From Leidyana gryllorum EB-2025a (lineage: Eukaryota > Apicomplexa), in assembly GCA_048772705.1 (NCBI GenBank), contig JBLWGC010000007.1, positions 1 to 58,358 of the forward strand: a DNA stretch of 58,358 bases, in the 5' to 3' direction. The position numbers and the translations under genes are program-made. This document shows, piece by piece, positions 30,212 through 42,321 of this stretch. The notes beneath the pieces were generated by a model, which was not told the origin of the DNA, did not search any database, and saw only the letters and a list, made by a program, of their open reading frames with translations. Each line of letters begins with the position of its first letter. Positions within the stretch are counted from its first letter, which is position 1.

Positions 30212-31965
30212 TCAATCTATGTGATGCGGCGCTACAGTGGGCCTCCAGACTCCTCCCTGTTGCAAAAAAGGGTAGTCCAATCGAACCGAATATCGAACAC
30301 TCACTGGTAGGAACGACTGGCTCATCTGAGACACCTTGAAGTAGTCACCCTTGTTCAAGAAGGTCTCTGCCAGCCAGAAAGTTGCAGCTAACTGAGCCAG
30401 ACAACTCATGTGAAAGAAGAACGCGTGTCTCCAGTAGGGCTTGCACAGACTCGTCAGCAGGAGCAAGCAGGGGAACGCCAGGAAGTATAGCGAGGCCGGC
30501 AGGAGCATACGCCGCAGGAAGCGGTCAGTCGCTCCCGGAGTACGCGGATCACTCCGAGTCTTATGCCAGCACACCAGAAACAGTCCCCACAAACAGAATC
30601 GGAAGACTACCAGCACCCAACCAACAGCCCCTTCAGATGCGTAGTACTTAAACCGACTGTCCGACACGTATTTATCTAACACCACCTGCCAAACAGCACA
30701 GTCAATTGTGAAAGGACAGGAGAAGAGTCACCCGGGGAGAGGGAAGAGAGGAGTCCCCTCTCAAGGGCTGTAAATAGACACAAACGTACCGTAGCTACAT
30801 GAGCGAGAGCCACCATCAGACCAATGGCGGAGCAGAACGAGAGGGGGATGTGCTCGGGGGCGTTCAAGGTGACGCCCAGCCCGATGAGAATGAGGCAACT
30901 GCTGATGGCAACTTGACTCAACATCAGACCTGTCTCCGCCAAACCCTCCAAGAGCGGCCACTGCAAACCCGTCTGTGAGACCTTGAAGATATGGATCACT
31001 TGGAGGATGTTGCCACAAATGGCAACGACCAACGCTCCATTAAGTACTTGACACATAATGTGCAGTTTGAACCGTTGGTTCTTCATCACCTTCCCCTGTT
31101 TGGCTATCATGTATCCCAACAGTGCTGTGTTCAACAACAACTGCACAATATTCCATTTGATCATTCCAACGTGCTCGAAACTCAGATGGGAACCGTCAGC
31201 CTGGAAGATCTCCATCTCGTAAAATAGTTCATAATCGTCAAAGTCCTCCGGCTTCGCGTTAGCAGCCTTAGCCAATTGCTCGGTGATACTGTTCCGACAG
31301 TCCTCAGCGAAAAAGTACCAAAAGTGCGGCCGGTAAGTTTGGCGGAACGTGTTCTCGGACCAGCCTGCACAACCACATTGATATAGATCATTCGACAACT
31401 ATCGAACATCGAACTACAAGACACACAGCCACGGGTGATCACAGATCGCTAGGCCGCACAACGTCCAGCACGTTGCTTGGACCGACCACCAGGGAGACAG
31501 CGCCGAAGAGAGGAGTGTGTTCGACACACACGTCATTACCACCGCACGCATGATGCGCTTACTGCCAAGAGTGCCATTTAGAGGAACTTGGAGAGTCGTC
31601 CGCCCCCGGGCGAGCTCAGCTCGGTCACAAGCCGCCATGTCATGTGATTTGTCCCATTCGTCATCCAGCACCACTCGGATGACCATCTTGGCGGGAGGTG
31701 ATTTTTGCAGAACATCAACACCAGACTTATAGCCAGCGGCTTCGATCACTTTCGATTTGGCCCACGCTATGAGCGCAAAAGGGCTCCTTACACCAGCTCT
31801 CACGCGGTATCTGCATTCGCCGATAGAGCAGGCGAACTGGGTTATGTAGTGCACACGATCGTGGCGTTTGGTGGGAGAGACCTTGAAGGACCCACTGACG
31901 ACTTTGGCTTGGGTTTGTACTACGAAACACAGAAGCACTCCCAGGAGGAGCCGCCAGATTCGCAT
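30212..31965 (-). CDS. GPR180/TMEM145-like seven-transmembrane protein
   Basis: Proposed exons 31965-31540, 31398-30790 and 30685-30212, giving 502 aa with exact phases. The exon 1/2 junction is the least certain. A signal peptide (MRIWRLLLGVLLCFVV) precedes a luminal domain with VSGSFKVSPTKRHD, characteristic of the GPR180/TMEM145 (intimal thickness receptor) family, and RPHFWYFFAEDC just before the membrane region. Seven hydrophobic segments follow, from MIKWNIVQLLLNTALLGYMI to FFFHMSCLAQLAATFWLAE. The family is implicated in secretory-pathway or receptor functions that remain poorly defined. It is divergent (42 bp) from the next gene. Confidence 0.78.
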
Positions 31966-32007
31966 CTTTGTCCGCGAAACAAATTTCGAACGAACACTGC
32001 ACCTCTC
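31966..32007. promoter_or_regulatory. Divergent promoter, GPR180-like/32008 gene
   Basis: 42 bp between opposing start codons. Inferred from spacing only. Confidence 0.4.
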
Positions 32008-32832
32008 ATGGGTGAGTCTGCCGCCAAACTCCGTTTGGACTCCCGTCGACACCTGCTGCGCCTACAGCAGCGTCTGCAACGGGAGAGGCGGCAAAAGGAG
32101 TTCTACAAGAAGTTGGCGTACTTTAGCTTCTGTCTGAACCAAGCGCTCCTTCAGCGAGAGAAAGAGCAGAACAGAAAAGTTGAGGGATGTGTACGTGTCT
32201 TGCAGACCCTGTCAGAAGCCCTAGACAAAGTACAGCCGCGCAGCAAACCACAAACGAACCCCGGCACAGTGGTGCTGGCGACTGCAGACCCCCTGAAATG
32301 GATCACCCAGTCGGTGGCTCGTCCGAAACCATTCACTACCTCTAGTAGAGCCATCCTGGACGGCAGGAGTCTCCATGTGCCAAAGTTCAGTTTCAGTGAA
32401 TCCCTGGCCGTTGCCTTTGGCCGTTACACAGCAGCCTGTGCTCCGCCGCTGATGATCCGAACACCTGCCAGACGGCCTCCGCTACCATTGACTAACATTC
32501 CTCACATTTGGATCGTCACGGGCATCACGCGAGGTGCGGGAACAGCAGGATCGAAGCCGCCGGGCCCCTGGAAATTGCCGTGTATAGATGATAGCACCAA
32601 CACCGTGGATGATGATAAGGACAAACGTGTGTGCACACAGCAGCTCGAAGTGAAAGTGACATTGCCTGAGCTCTGGGGTCAGCCGAAGATCGCATTGAAA
32701 TCCAACCACAGCCGGACCACAGAACAAGTGCCATCACCAGGGACTGGTCGCCAATTGGCACTTGAGGAATGCGCTCGATGGAAGGCAGAGGACGAGGGAT
32801 GGGAGATTGTCCCGGAGCAAGTCTCGAAATGA
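32008..32832 (+). CDS. Hypothetical protein with basic coiled-coil start
   Basis: 274 aa from ATG 32008. The frame is open further upstream, but that part is antisense to the GPR180-like gene and unlike coding sequence. Residues 5-60 are strongly basic and helical (RRHLLRLQQRLQRERRQKEF), probably a coiled coil. The rest is Pro/Thr-rich with no known domain. It ends TGA 32830-32832, sharing ATGA with the next ORF. First of three same-strand genes. Confidence 0.6.
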   Translation: MGESAAKLRLDSRRHLLRLQQRLQRERRQKEFYKKLAYFSFCLNQALLQREKEQNRKVEGCVRVLQTLSEALDKVQPRSKPQTNPGTVVLATADPLKWITQSVARPKPFTTSSRAILDGRSLHVPKFSFSESLAVAFGRYTAACAPPLMIRTPARRPPLPLTNIPHIWIVTGITRGAGTAGSKPPGPWKLPCIDDSTNTVDDDKDKRVCTQQLEVKVTLPELWGQPKIALKSNHSRTTEQVPSPGTGRQLALEECARWKAEDEGWEIVPEQVSK

Positions 32833-33539
32833 TTAAAATTGGAGCAGTCATGCATGTGATCTGTGGTTTTGCTTTTGTTGTATTGAGCGCGAATGGTCTC
32901 TTGGTTGACTTGGACAAACAATATGGTGACTCTGATAAGTTGATCAGCCGTATTGAACGACTGGAGGCGGCAGTGGCGTCCTTGGGTTATGTTGAGAGCG
33001 TCACGGCAGCGACGGCCCAGCAACCGCCGCCGCTGGAGGCCATGGGAAAGGACGAATTGATTGCTTTGATTCATTCATTGGTGGATTCGGACAATGCTGT
33101 AAAGAACGGGAACGATGAGGTGGTATATGCGCAGAGTACACGGCGTGCAGGACTAGGCTGGGAGACCGCAGATCTGGCGCTTGCGGCGGCTGGCGACGAG
33201 GAGGTTGGCTTGGAGGATTTTATTGTCAAGCAGCAGGAGCGGAGTCAGCGAGGGGTGGAAATAGCAGCGACGACGGCGGATATTGGGCAGAATTTGCCCG
33301 CTTTGGACCCGACGATGCAGATCATGACAAGACCAGCGGTTGGCAATATTCGTTTGTCGGACTTATACGCGGCTGCAGACGAGAACGGGGTGCGACTGTC
33401 AGAATGGAAGCGGGAGAAGAAGGTTTCATCATCAGGATATCCGCTACCGAGTCGTGAAGAGTTGGGTGCGTTAGCGCACGCTGAAGGTGTTCGGCAAGAA
33501 GAGATGTCAGAAAGACGTATGACTATGGGTTCTCATTGA
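32829..33539 (+). CDS. Hypothetical secreted coiled-coil protein
   Basis: 236 aa from ATG 32829, whose last bases overlap the stop of the preceding ORF (ATGA). The start is supported by an immediate hydrophobic signal sequence (MHVICGFAFVVLSANGLL). A short coiled coil follows (LISRIERLEAAVASLG), then acidic, Ala-rich sequence. An in-frame extension upstream to 32769 lies in the previous gene and would hide the signal peptide. No known domain. A separate mRNA, reinitiation or trans-splicing are all possible. Confidence 0.6.
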   Translation: MIKIGAVMHVICGFAFVVLSANGLLVDLDKQYGDSDKLISRIERLEAAVASLGYVESVTAATAQQPPPLEAMGKDELIALIHSLVDSDNAVKNGNDEVVYAQSTRRAGLGWETADLALAAAGDEEVGLEDFIVKQQERSQRGVEIAATTADIGQNLPALDPTMQIMTRPAVGNIRLSDLYAAADENGVRLSEWKREKKVSSSGYPLPSREELGALAHAEGVRQEEMSERRMTMGSH

Positions 33540-33629
33540 AAAGTGAATGGGTTTTAGCAGCGGCGGCTGTACGAAACTGAAAACTAGAGAGTTTTGTCGG
33601 TTAGCGTTTAGACGACGAGGGTGCGAGAG

Positions 33630-34880
33630 ATGGAGTTGGTCGCCAAGCCCATCCACATAACCGCCCTCAGCGTGCTGGCCTTGATTTTCATTATAGGGAA
33701 CGGTTTCCTGAACCGGAACTCCATAACCGGACGGCTGGGCCCTGGAGATCTGAGAAGTCTGCAAAATGAGAGCTACTGGGCGATTGATCCGTTGGATCCC
33801 AACAACGATTGGGCTGGCATAGAGTACTGCGCGATGCGACTCCATTGGCCGCAAACTCGCTGTCTCCAGGACGTCAAAGAAGACACGATCGAGTGTGATG
33901 CTGTGCTTTTTGTGACAGCCGGTGACGATGAGCGACTCCAAAGACTCCACGCTGAGCGACTGCGCTGGGTGCAGAGCCGTCAGGCGCACGGCGACCGGAT
34001 GTGTTATATTACTCTGCGACTGAAGGGCCCCGAGCGTCAGAAGTTGGGTCGCGGTTTCGCCAAGTACAAAGCAGGTCTCACAATGTCGGACTTGGTGACG
34101 TCCGGCAGAATTAAAAGTCAAGGTTGGCGCTCCACCGAGGTGCCATGGGTCCTCCAGATGGAGTACGATAGCGCCCCCGTCAATCCCGAGGTCGGGTTCA
34201 TTGACATACTGCGTAGACTCGAAATGGGCCTCGTGCAACGAACATTGGAAGAGATTCACTGCCAAGCGGAGCAAATTAAATGCTACGAACCCAAACGCGT
34301 GGGCATCTGTCCCCCGGCGTTCTTCGCTGCTCTTAGTCTCGAACCCACCTGCCAGCAACCCAAAGGTGGAGTCACGGGCTCGGTCATCATGTACCAACCC
34401 GGACCCCATATCGCCCTCATCTTCCACTCTGTCATCCAGGCTGCCTCGGCAGCTTCAGGTCGACACGCCCGTGACTTGCCGTGGTTTAATCAGGTCGTAA
34501 GTGACTTGACGGGTGTGAAAAAACTACCTAAGGTCTGTGACTCCGCCGCCCTCCCCCGAACTCGACTGCTCGCCAAGCGAAACGTCTCGCTCGCTGAGCT
34601 CCTCAACAAGACTACCACACCCAACTACGCTCAAGACTTCCTACACCACCGTCGGGACGATATCCATTGGCTTGAGTCCGTGGCCAGAGCGAATCGGGCA
34701 ATCGCTGTCGTTCATCCCAGATGGTTCAACAGCTTAGCCTGCCCGGACGATATGATCAAGCGACCTCTATTTGCGCTACACCCCGACGACTTTGTCGCTC
34801 ACTATCTTTCGTGCACTAAGCCTTCGGACCCGCAGCCGCTACTGCAACAACCCCTTCAGCCCAATCCCGAAGCTGACTAG
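33630..34880 (+). CDS. Type II membrane protein, probable Golgi glycosyltransferase
   Basis: 416 aa from ATG 33630, intron-free. A short cytosolic tail and a single signal anchor (ITALSVLALIFIIGNGFL) precede a luminal domain. There is no signal cleavage site. Luminal features: VLFVTAGDDERLQRLHAERL, MEYDSA (a possible DxD-like metal site) and a C-terminal LHPDDFVAHYLSC, which resembles the end of GT34/GT77-type enzymes. The enzyme class is inference; acceptor and donor are unknown. It follows the previous ORF by 90 bp on the same strand and converges on DOP1. Confidence 0.6.
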   Translation: MELVAKPIHITALSVLALIFIIGNGFLNRNSITGRLGPGDLRSLQNESYWAIDPLDPNNDWAGIEYCAMRLHWPQTRCLQDVKEDTIECDAVLFVTAGDDERLQRLHAERLRWVQSRQAHGDRMCYITLRLKGPERQKLGRGFAKYKAGLTMSDLVTSGRIKSQGWRSTEVPWVLQMEYDSAPVNPEVGFIDILRRLEMGLVQRTLEEIHCQAEQIKCYEPKRVGICPPAFFAALSLEPTCQQPKGGVTGSVIMYQPGPHIALIFHSVIQAASAASGRHARDLPWFNQVVSDLTGVKKLPKVCDSAALPRTRLLAKRNVSLAELLNKTTTPNYAQDFLHHRRDDIHWLESVARANRAIAVVHPRWFNSLACPDDMIKRPLFALHPDDFVAHYLSCTKPSDPQPLLQQPLQPNPEAD

Positions 34881-35032
34881 GTAGGGTGGTCAGCTCTTCT
34901 TCTATCGATCTGACAAAGTAGTACATGTTGTAATTTACATACGTATATAAGATCAACAAACACTGAAGAAATCCACAACAAACGATCACCGATTCAATAT
35001 AACCGACAACACAGCAAAGTCCGTCACGGGTC

Positions 35033-35074
35033 GGGCCGGGCGGGGTGGGAACTCAACTTCCCCCGCCTCGGCCC
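35033..35074. other. GC-rich inverted repeat
   Basis: The 13-base arm at 35033-35045 pairs with 35061-35074 around a 15-base loop, with one bulged T. It lies past the conserved coding part of DOP1, inside its proposed last intron or its 3' UTR. Confidence 0.55.
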
Positions 35075-35131
35075 GGCCCGGCCAGACCAGACCGACAGAC
35101 CCTCCCCGCTCCCAACTCACACAATCCAAGC

Positions 35132-38100
35132 TCACCTTTCCAATGCTACGTGGTCGATGGCCTTGGAGGAGTACATCTGACGCTCAACCTGTGCCAGACA
35201 CAGCGCCTCAATCACAGCCATCAGGTGTTTGACACTTCGGATTTCTCCACACCGTATGACTGGACCCAACATGGGCGAGCTGACCACCTTCTCTCTACCT
35301 CCGGTGGTGCCGACTTCAATTAGAGATTTCCGCATATTCAGTCGGTCCTCCAACCGTTGATTACACTCTGCACTTCCCATACCTTTGGCCGTCTCCATCT
35401 GTTCACATCTCCTGTACAGTGCCAGCACCACTGGCTCGCAGGGGGCAAAGGTCTCCTTCTCGCCGCCTACATCACCATCACTCTCTCCTCCCCCCGAGCC
35501 ACGACTCGCCACACCTGACGGAACTTCGGTGTCCACTAAGGAGTCAGCGAGGGCGTTGTGGACGCCAGACGCTGACACAGCCGGTGCGTGGTCCGCCACA
35601 TCATATGTCGGCAGGAAACAGTGCAGATATGGGAAAGGTGGACGGATCAGACTCAGAAGGTCCAATAGTTTCAACGCCGCCAAAACTTGATTGTTCTCAA
35701 TCGGCGTCTTGTTTCCACGGGCTTCCGGGCCCAATAACGCTTGCGGACACGCAGCTGCACTCAGCACTTGACCCAACTCGGACAAAATCACGGGCCACAG
35801 TGCTGCTTGCGCTTGAGACGAGTTCACCTTCAACACTAACATTCTCAGACACAACAGAATCCGGACCTTCAGTTCCACCGCTTCTCGCGCTTGGCTCACT
35901 TTGCAGTGTTCCGATAACCGTTGCACCATGTTATCCACGTCTCCGTTCAGGGTTCCCGTGGGAAGAGCGAACAGCACTACGGCTAACCGGAACAGATAAG
36001 CGCTCCGTTGAGCCAACTCGGCGCTCCAAGTGGTGAAGAGACCCACAGAGGGCGGTGGGAATGTCTCGTCCAGCTCCAGGCTGGCGCCCAAGAGCTTCCA
36101 GAGGCTACCCATGTCAGACGTCACGCTGAATAAGCCACCAGCTGGAACTCCGAAACTGTTCTTCCGCACTAAAGTTAAGAGGTGATTGATTGCCATCAAC
36201 TGGCAACAGATTCGGAAACAGCGCCGATCTTGTTGCTGCATGGAGGCCAGCGGAGTGTTCAAACTCCACTCTCTCAGAGCTTTTGCCACTTTCGATAGAA
36301 AGTTCTGGCACGCCACTGCGAGTGTCTCCATCAGAGTCGTCGCCTGTCCCATCGGCAGCAGTCCCGATAACAGCGGCCGCGAGTGGTTTTTGGAGTTGGA
36401 GCCCAACGCGAGACGCAGCGCAATGCACACCAGCTCAAGTAGGAAAACCAATGTCAGATATCTCGCTGATGTGCAGCTCTGATTTGATGGGCGAACGAAT
36501 GTCAACGGAATGAGACTTCAGATCCTTTGTTTTACCTGAAGTCCTGTGAGATTCAGGGCACCCAACAGATGTGTCAGCAGCGGTGGATAGTTCAGCAACC
36601 GCATGAGAACCGCAGCTGTGGCTCCTTCCAGATTCCGACGACACTGCAGTGCAGCGCGAATTTGATACTGTGGAGGCACAAACCTATGAGAGAGACTCAC
36701 GTGAATTGTAAAGGCGAGCATCGTCGCGGCCGAATACTCCATCAGAATTTCTGTCGGAGAAGAAGTGGAGATCAGCTGAGTTCCCAACGCAAGAGGAGTA
36801 TTTGAGGCCACTGATGCATTGGGCGGTGAGTTGGCGTCGCTTCCGCCCGTCAGAACGGGACTCTCTTGACTCGAGTCCAAGTTGACATCCGAGGCCAGAA
36901 CAGTTGCAGCCAGAGACGGCTTAAGTACGAAGCGGGCCATACGAGGCAATCCCATCTCTCCTACCTCAACACTCTTTAGAATTTGTCTCTCGATCTCCTC
37001 CAGGGACGGAGGGAGGGGAGGCAGCAGATCGACAGTGTCCACAACCAACTTGGCACTGCCACTCATCAAGGTGACGATCAGACCAAAGAGAGCGTTTATC
37101 CCATTCCGTCCGTTACCGGAACACTCCTTGGGGACTGCCGCGACCGCGGCCAGAGCCGTGAGCAACTCCACCAACCATAACAACACCAACGGCTGCTGAC
37201 TTGGGACAGCGGTGCGAACGACAATCTCCTGATACTCGCTCCAGAGTGCCACTGCCATATCCTAAATTTCATCCACAAAGTCAGCGATCGGGGGAGAGCT
37301 AACTAACACTCAACGCACCGGAGAGGGACTCTCAGTTTTAAACATTGCAGAGGTGACGAGCGCCAGCAGCTGAATCATAGGAGGACTGCGCAGTGTGTAT
37401 TCTGCAATAATCAATACTTTGACACGGCGATCAGAGATTTCGGCCGGCTCACTGAGATTGCGTTCCACAGTGACCTCCGACTCGGGTCGAGACAGGAGAT
37501 GGGACGTTTCCTTCCAGAATACACTGCAATGACAAATCTCCGATTCGGCCACAAGTCTCAGATTGACTCACAAAATGTCGAAACACGGCAAATTGATGAG
37601 GAAGTCGACGAACTGTTGAGCTTTGTCCTCACGAGCCGAAGCGAGCGATAAACTCGCCCAGGCATTGTGAATTGATGCCAGAAGACTCTGCTCGGATTTC
37701 TGCCAAAACATTGAGATCAGATCCATTCGCACAGGGGTGAGCTCTTCATCGAGCTCGAAGAAGTTATCATCGAGCACCAGGGCCAGGAGACTGACTGTGT
37801 TATCGCCGGTCCAGTTGCACTGCGGAAAGGAAAGGGTATTAGTGACCGACTCTCAGTGACCCTCACACACACAACACTCACACTCGGAGAAGGTCCTCGC
37901 TTGCGTCCCAGAGCCGCGACAGCTAAGAGTCTGTCCTGAGTTTGCGGGTAATAGCTGTGCAGATATCGAGCGGGACACTCCGCTTGTTCAGTGAGATGGT
38001 CTGCGTAGTCATAAAAGAAGTGGAGCCGGGTCAATTGTTGGTGCAAACTGGGCCCTCCTCCGGTTTCCTTGTCGCGTTCCGTCATATCGCCAACCGCGAA

Positions 38101-41100
38101 ACCTTTCCGCACAACAGCTGTCAGAATCAGCAATGAGGTCTTTGTTTGGAGCCGTTAACTCACAAGTCAGATACTGTAATAGGATCCGATGGATGGCGGG
38201 TGTCTTGGCTTTGGCCAAGAGACCCCCAATGGTCATCGCGGCAGCTTCACAGCGTGCCAGCATACTCGGACGGTCCAGATAGGCACTGACAAAGATCAGC
38301 AGGAATCGGAGAGTCTCATCGAGCAACATGAGATCCGGACTCGGTTTGTCGACTATATAGCTCAGCACGGTACTGATTGTCGATAAGACACACGGGTCAG
38401 CCACCGGCAGGACGGACACACGCTGAGCGATCTGACATGAGAGGTGGAGACAGATGCCGAAGAGATTTCGATCTGCTCACCGAGTGGAGGACCGACAAGT
38501 TGACTCTTTGGGCGAGAGTTGAAGAGTCCCTGTTGGCTGGAGACAGCGCGATGTCTTCGGTGTTGGGGGCTGCGTAGCGTCTCAAAATGGTGAGAGTGAT
38601 GTCAGACACCAACGGCTGACTCCAACTGTCGGCGTCCCCGAGATTGGCGAGAAGGAGATAAGCTTCGAGAAACTGACGGCCGATTTCGATCCGACCCTGA
38701 AGGATGCGGCTTCTCCAGGCGTCCAGTAAATACTCGCCCAATATGCAGAAGAGCTCTCGCGGTTTGCGGAACTCTTTGAGCGCCGGGTCAGATGAGCATT
38801 CGACGAGAATCTCGAGGGCAATCATATTGAGTTTAGTTATAGAGTCATTTGACGACGGCTCAGTCGAGGGGAACTCGGCCACTGCGATACTGCAGTGGAG
38901 AGGCAACGAAGTGGATTTGGGCGACTTTAGGAGACTCACCGTGCGCAAATGATGCGAAGGAGATCAGCAAACGTCACAGGTTTGAACAGAGACAGAGCCG
39001 CTCCCGCAAAGGTGGATTGGTCGAGAGCGAAGGCTGGCGACGTTTGGACATCATCTGTCTGCTCAATGGAGGTGAGAAGGGAGATAGTCTCATCCGGGAG
39101 AACAATCAATTCCGCCTTGATGGGATTGGGACGGGCCAGAATCCGCCAGAGCATTCCAATGACGACAATGTCATTGCAGAGATTCCGAACGGCAAAGGCG
39201 TTTCTGAAATAACACTGAGCCGATTGGCTGTCCGGCAGCCTGGTGGTGTAGACTCTGTCGAGCAGTCTTTTGAAAACTGCCGATAGCAGTTTTTGTCGAG
39301 CAAACATTGGGAGGTTCGTGATGAGACAGTCAATCTCCAATGCCACAGTGCTGGAGATCCCTTTGAAAGTTTGACATCCCCCGCGTCGGGTGAGCCGAGA
39401 AGACGGTGTTGTGACGGGCGACGCCTCGGCGACGTAGCCAAAGACTTGGTGGAGAGCGTTTTGGGTGAATCTCGTGACAAAGTCAGCAAAGGTGTCGTCT
39501 TGCTCGGGAAGCGAGTGGACCGATTCTTGCAGAATGCGGGCATAGACAGCCCATATCGTACCGAGAACTTGCAGAAGACGTATTCTGTAGACGTCGGTGA
39601 GACTCGAGTCATTGGCCTCCAACCAGTGCTCTTCGACTTGACGGAGACTGTCTATGCCGACATAGCGCCAGAACCGGGCCAAAAAGTCGGCATTCAGATG
39701 CTGCGCTCCCGTCAGGCTCACCAACAGGTCCGACAATGCAGATCGATCCAACAGATCGAGCCCTCCTCCTGTCAAACTGTTTTGGTATTCGACACACATT
39801 AAAGCCGTCTCCAAATCGGCTTCGGTGGCACTGAGTGATCTTTTGTCTTGTGAAGGCGCTGAATATTTGTTGGTGACCTGGGAGAGTACTACTGGGAGCC
39901 ATTCTTTGCTCGCTTGGGCCAACTCCTCTGCCAAACAGGCGTGTGACGATAGGAGACTCATGACGCTCTTGTAGGCTTTCGTCAGGGCCAGCAGTGATGT
40001 ATAGCGGTCAAGCACCTTTGGCCTGCTGCTGGAAAGTAGTGTCCTGAAACTTTCATTGATGGGATACACCAGTGATACAATTGGGGGTGCGGAGTCTTTG
40101 AATATGAAGTGCTTTGGTAATTCTGCAGCCGCGGAACACAGCTGATCGACCAAATGGTACCACACTGCCAGACTTTTACGGCCTGGCAGCAACTCGAGAG
40201 TTGCGGCACAAAGTCCCAGATGATGTGACATTAACGCGAGGATGTGATGAGTAGAAACGCAACTCAACGGTCGAGGGGCGTCTCGCCTTTTCGTCCGTTT
40301 AGACAACGATGAGTCTTCTTCTCCTCCCTCAGCGGCGGCGGCCTCTTCTTCGTCGTCGTCACTGCCGTCGCCTTCGTCACTCCCTTCCTCCATTTCGGCG
40401 GCCAAAGCTATTGGTGACGCGAGTACAGTAAAGTAGTAATTGACATCCAGAAGAAGATCGGTGATCTGAGAATCTGTTGCCGTCATCACACCCTCAGTCA
40501 AAGACTTGAGTTCCTTCGCAACAGCGTCATAGAAGAACGACACACCTTCCACCGTGCGCGCAGAGAATATCGCTTTGCTCAATTCCTCACTCGTCGCCCC
40601 CGACTCGTCCGTCACCATTCCTTTCACCCAGTGACGCACCGGGCAAACTGCGTACCATTCGGACCGCTTGGAGTCTCGTAATCGCAGATGACGAGTCAGA
40701 GCGGTCGCTATCAGGGGAAACAAAGCGCTGTAAAACGGTCCCGATGTCTCCAGAAACAAGAAATGCAATAATTGCAGGAAAGACGTCAGGTGATCGGACC
40801 CTCGCGCCATTGCCCATTGCATATTCGGAGACGGGGCAATTAGATTCGGCTTGGACAATTCTTCAATCATTGACAATAATACACTGGAAAGATAAGGAGT
40901 GCTCTAGACGAGCCATGCGGTTGAGCCAAAATACGCTTACTCGGGCTCTAAACATTGGAAACCCTTCCTCCGGACCCCGAGCCGAAGACAAACTGCTGTC
41001 TCCCACTGTCACGGACTGCTCCATGTCACTGCTCAACAACCATTGTACCACTCGACACCGGATCGATGCGTCCCGAATCGTACACAACGGCAGAACGTGA

Positions 41101-42283
41101 CTCATCAAAGACATCTGAGGAGTATTTCCAGCGGTGCCGTTCAAACTCGCGATTCTCACCCGTTGACTACGACTTAATTGGGCTGTTGTTAAAGGGACAG
41201 CTTGCAGCAGCACATCCAGAACCAGCCGTTGACTTAGGAGCATAACTTGAGGTGACACAGTGGCTGGACGAGCTGCCGTAGTTCCTGTGGTAGTTGACGC
41301 GTCTCGTGCGAGATGGGGGGAGCCAGGAGGTTCGATAACCTCCCCCGGTACTAAACAGCTCTGAATAGCCTCCAGGAGAGTGATCGGAGGGTTGACTCCC
41401 TAACCGGTCAAAGCAGAGTGATAAGAGCGTACTGGGCTGATTGAGCTTACGTCGAGAGTGTAGCGATCTTGTCGTCTCCCGATTGTGCGCAAAGCGCCCA
41501 GTCGCCGTGATTGCATCCGTGCTGCAATGTCCCACAGGGTAGTCTGTAACCCTTCGACATCCAGCACGGCTTCCCACGCGTTCAGATAGTTCATGTATCT
41601 GTCGTGCTCGGCGAATTTGTCGTCTTCGCCGGATATTACAAAGCAACTCAACAATTCTGAGGCCACAAGTCAAAGACGACCCGGACTTTGTCCCACACAC
41701 GATAAGCGCACACACACCCGACTCCATCTTGCCATGTCAGAGGTTGACGAGAATGACTCACCAAATCGCAGGGGAACAAGACTCGCCAAATTAGGGATCA
41801 CGTGAGCTTCGAAGATTTCAAAGCAAACCAAACGGACGGCGGTTGCTGCCGAGGGATAGAATGCGTGAATGCCCGGAAGAAGAATTGGGAGACCCTGTAT
41901 AAGCCTCTCATCCCCAAGTCTGGCCAATATAGCCTCATAAACCTTCAGTGCTCGATTGTGAATGCCGCCTACGAGTGCAGCATAATACTGATACTGGGGT
42001 GGGCCTTTGTTTACTCGGCAGATTAGGTGTCAGACATTGACTCAGCCGTTTTGCCAAGAGAATGAGACAAGGAACTGGTGTGTTAGGTGAGTTGGGAGGT
42101 TTTGCAACGACCTGTGGCGGTCAATATCGATATCGATTGAGTGATGGAGATTACTTTCTGAAGTCGTTGGAGGGAGATAGCGAGGTCACTCCAATCCTTA
42201 GCTTTGTCGAAAGTGGTCAAAGCGGCCTGAATATCCGATTCGAGGCGTTTCCAAGCACTACTGGTGATCGAGGGCTCCGCCAT
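35132..42283 (-). CDS. DOP1: DOP1/Dopey family trafficking protein
   Basis: A large protein of about 2,000 residues. DOP1 works with MON2 in endosome-to-Golgi traffic. Exons: 42283-42112, 42074-42015, 41968-41762, 41656-41451, 41399-~40925, ~40870-38940, 38889-38481, 38431-38164, 38117-37882, 37819-37572, 37523-37319, 37261-36701, 36667-36536 and 36478-35132. The 40.9 kb junction is unresolved. The N-terminus carries the Dopey domain (IQAALTTFDKAKDWSDLAIS, SGIHNRALKVYEAIL). The C-terminal exon carries LLCLRMLVLKVNSSQAQAAL, WPVILSELGQVL and PYLHCFLPTYD, matching the conserved Dopey tail. Introns run 33-105 nt. The 33-nt one (36668-36700) is a multiple of three and may be retained. If a GTGAGC donor at 35135 is used, the stop moves to 34953. 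Divergent (38 bp) from the RING gene. Confidence 0.85.
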
Positions 42284-42321
42284 TTGTCTGGGAGGGTGGA
42301 AAACTGTACTGAATTATTGGT
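42284..42321. promoter_or_regulatory. Divergent promoter DOP1/RING
   Basis: 38 bp between opposing start codons. Inferred from spacing. Confidence 0.45.
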
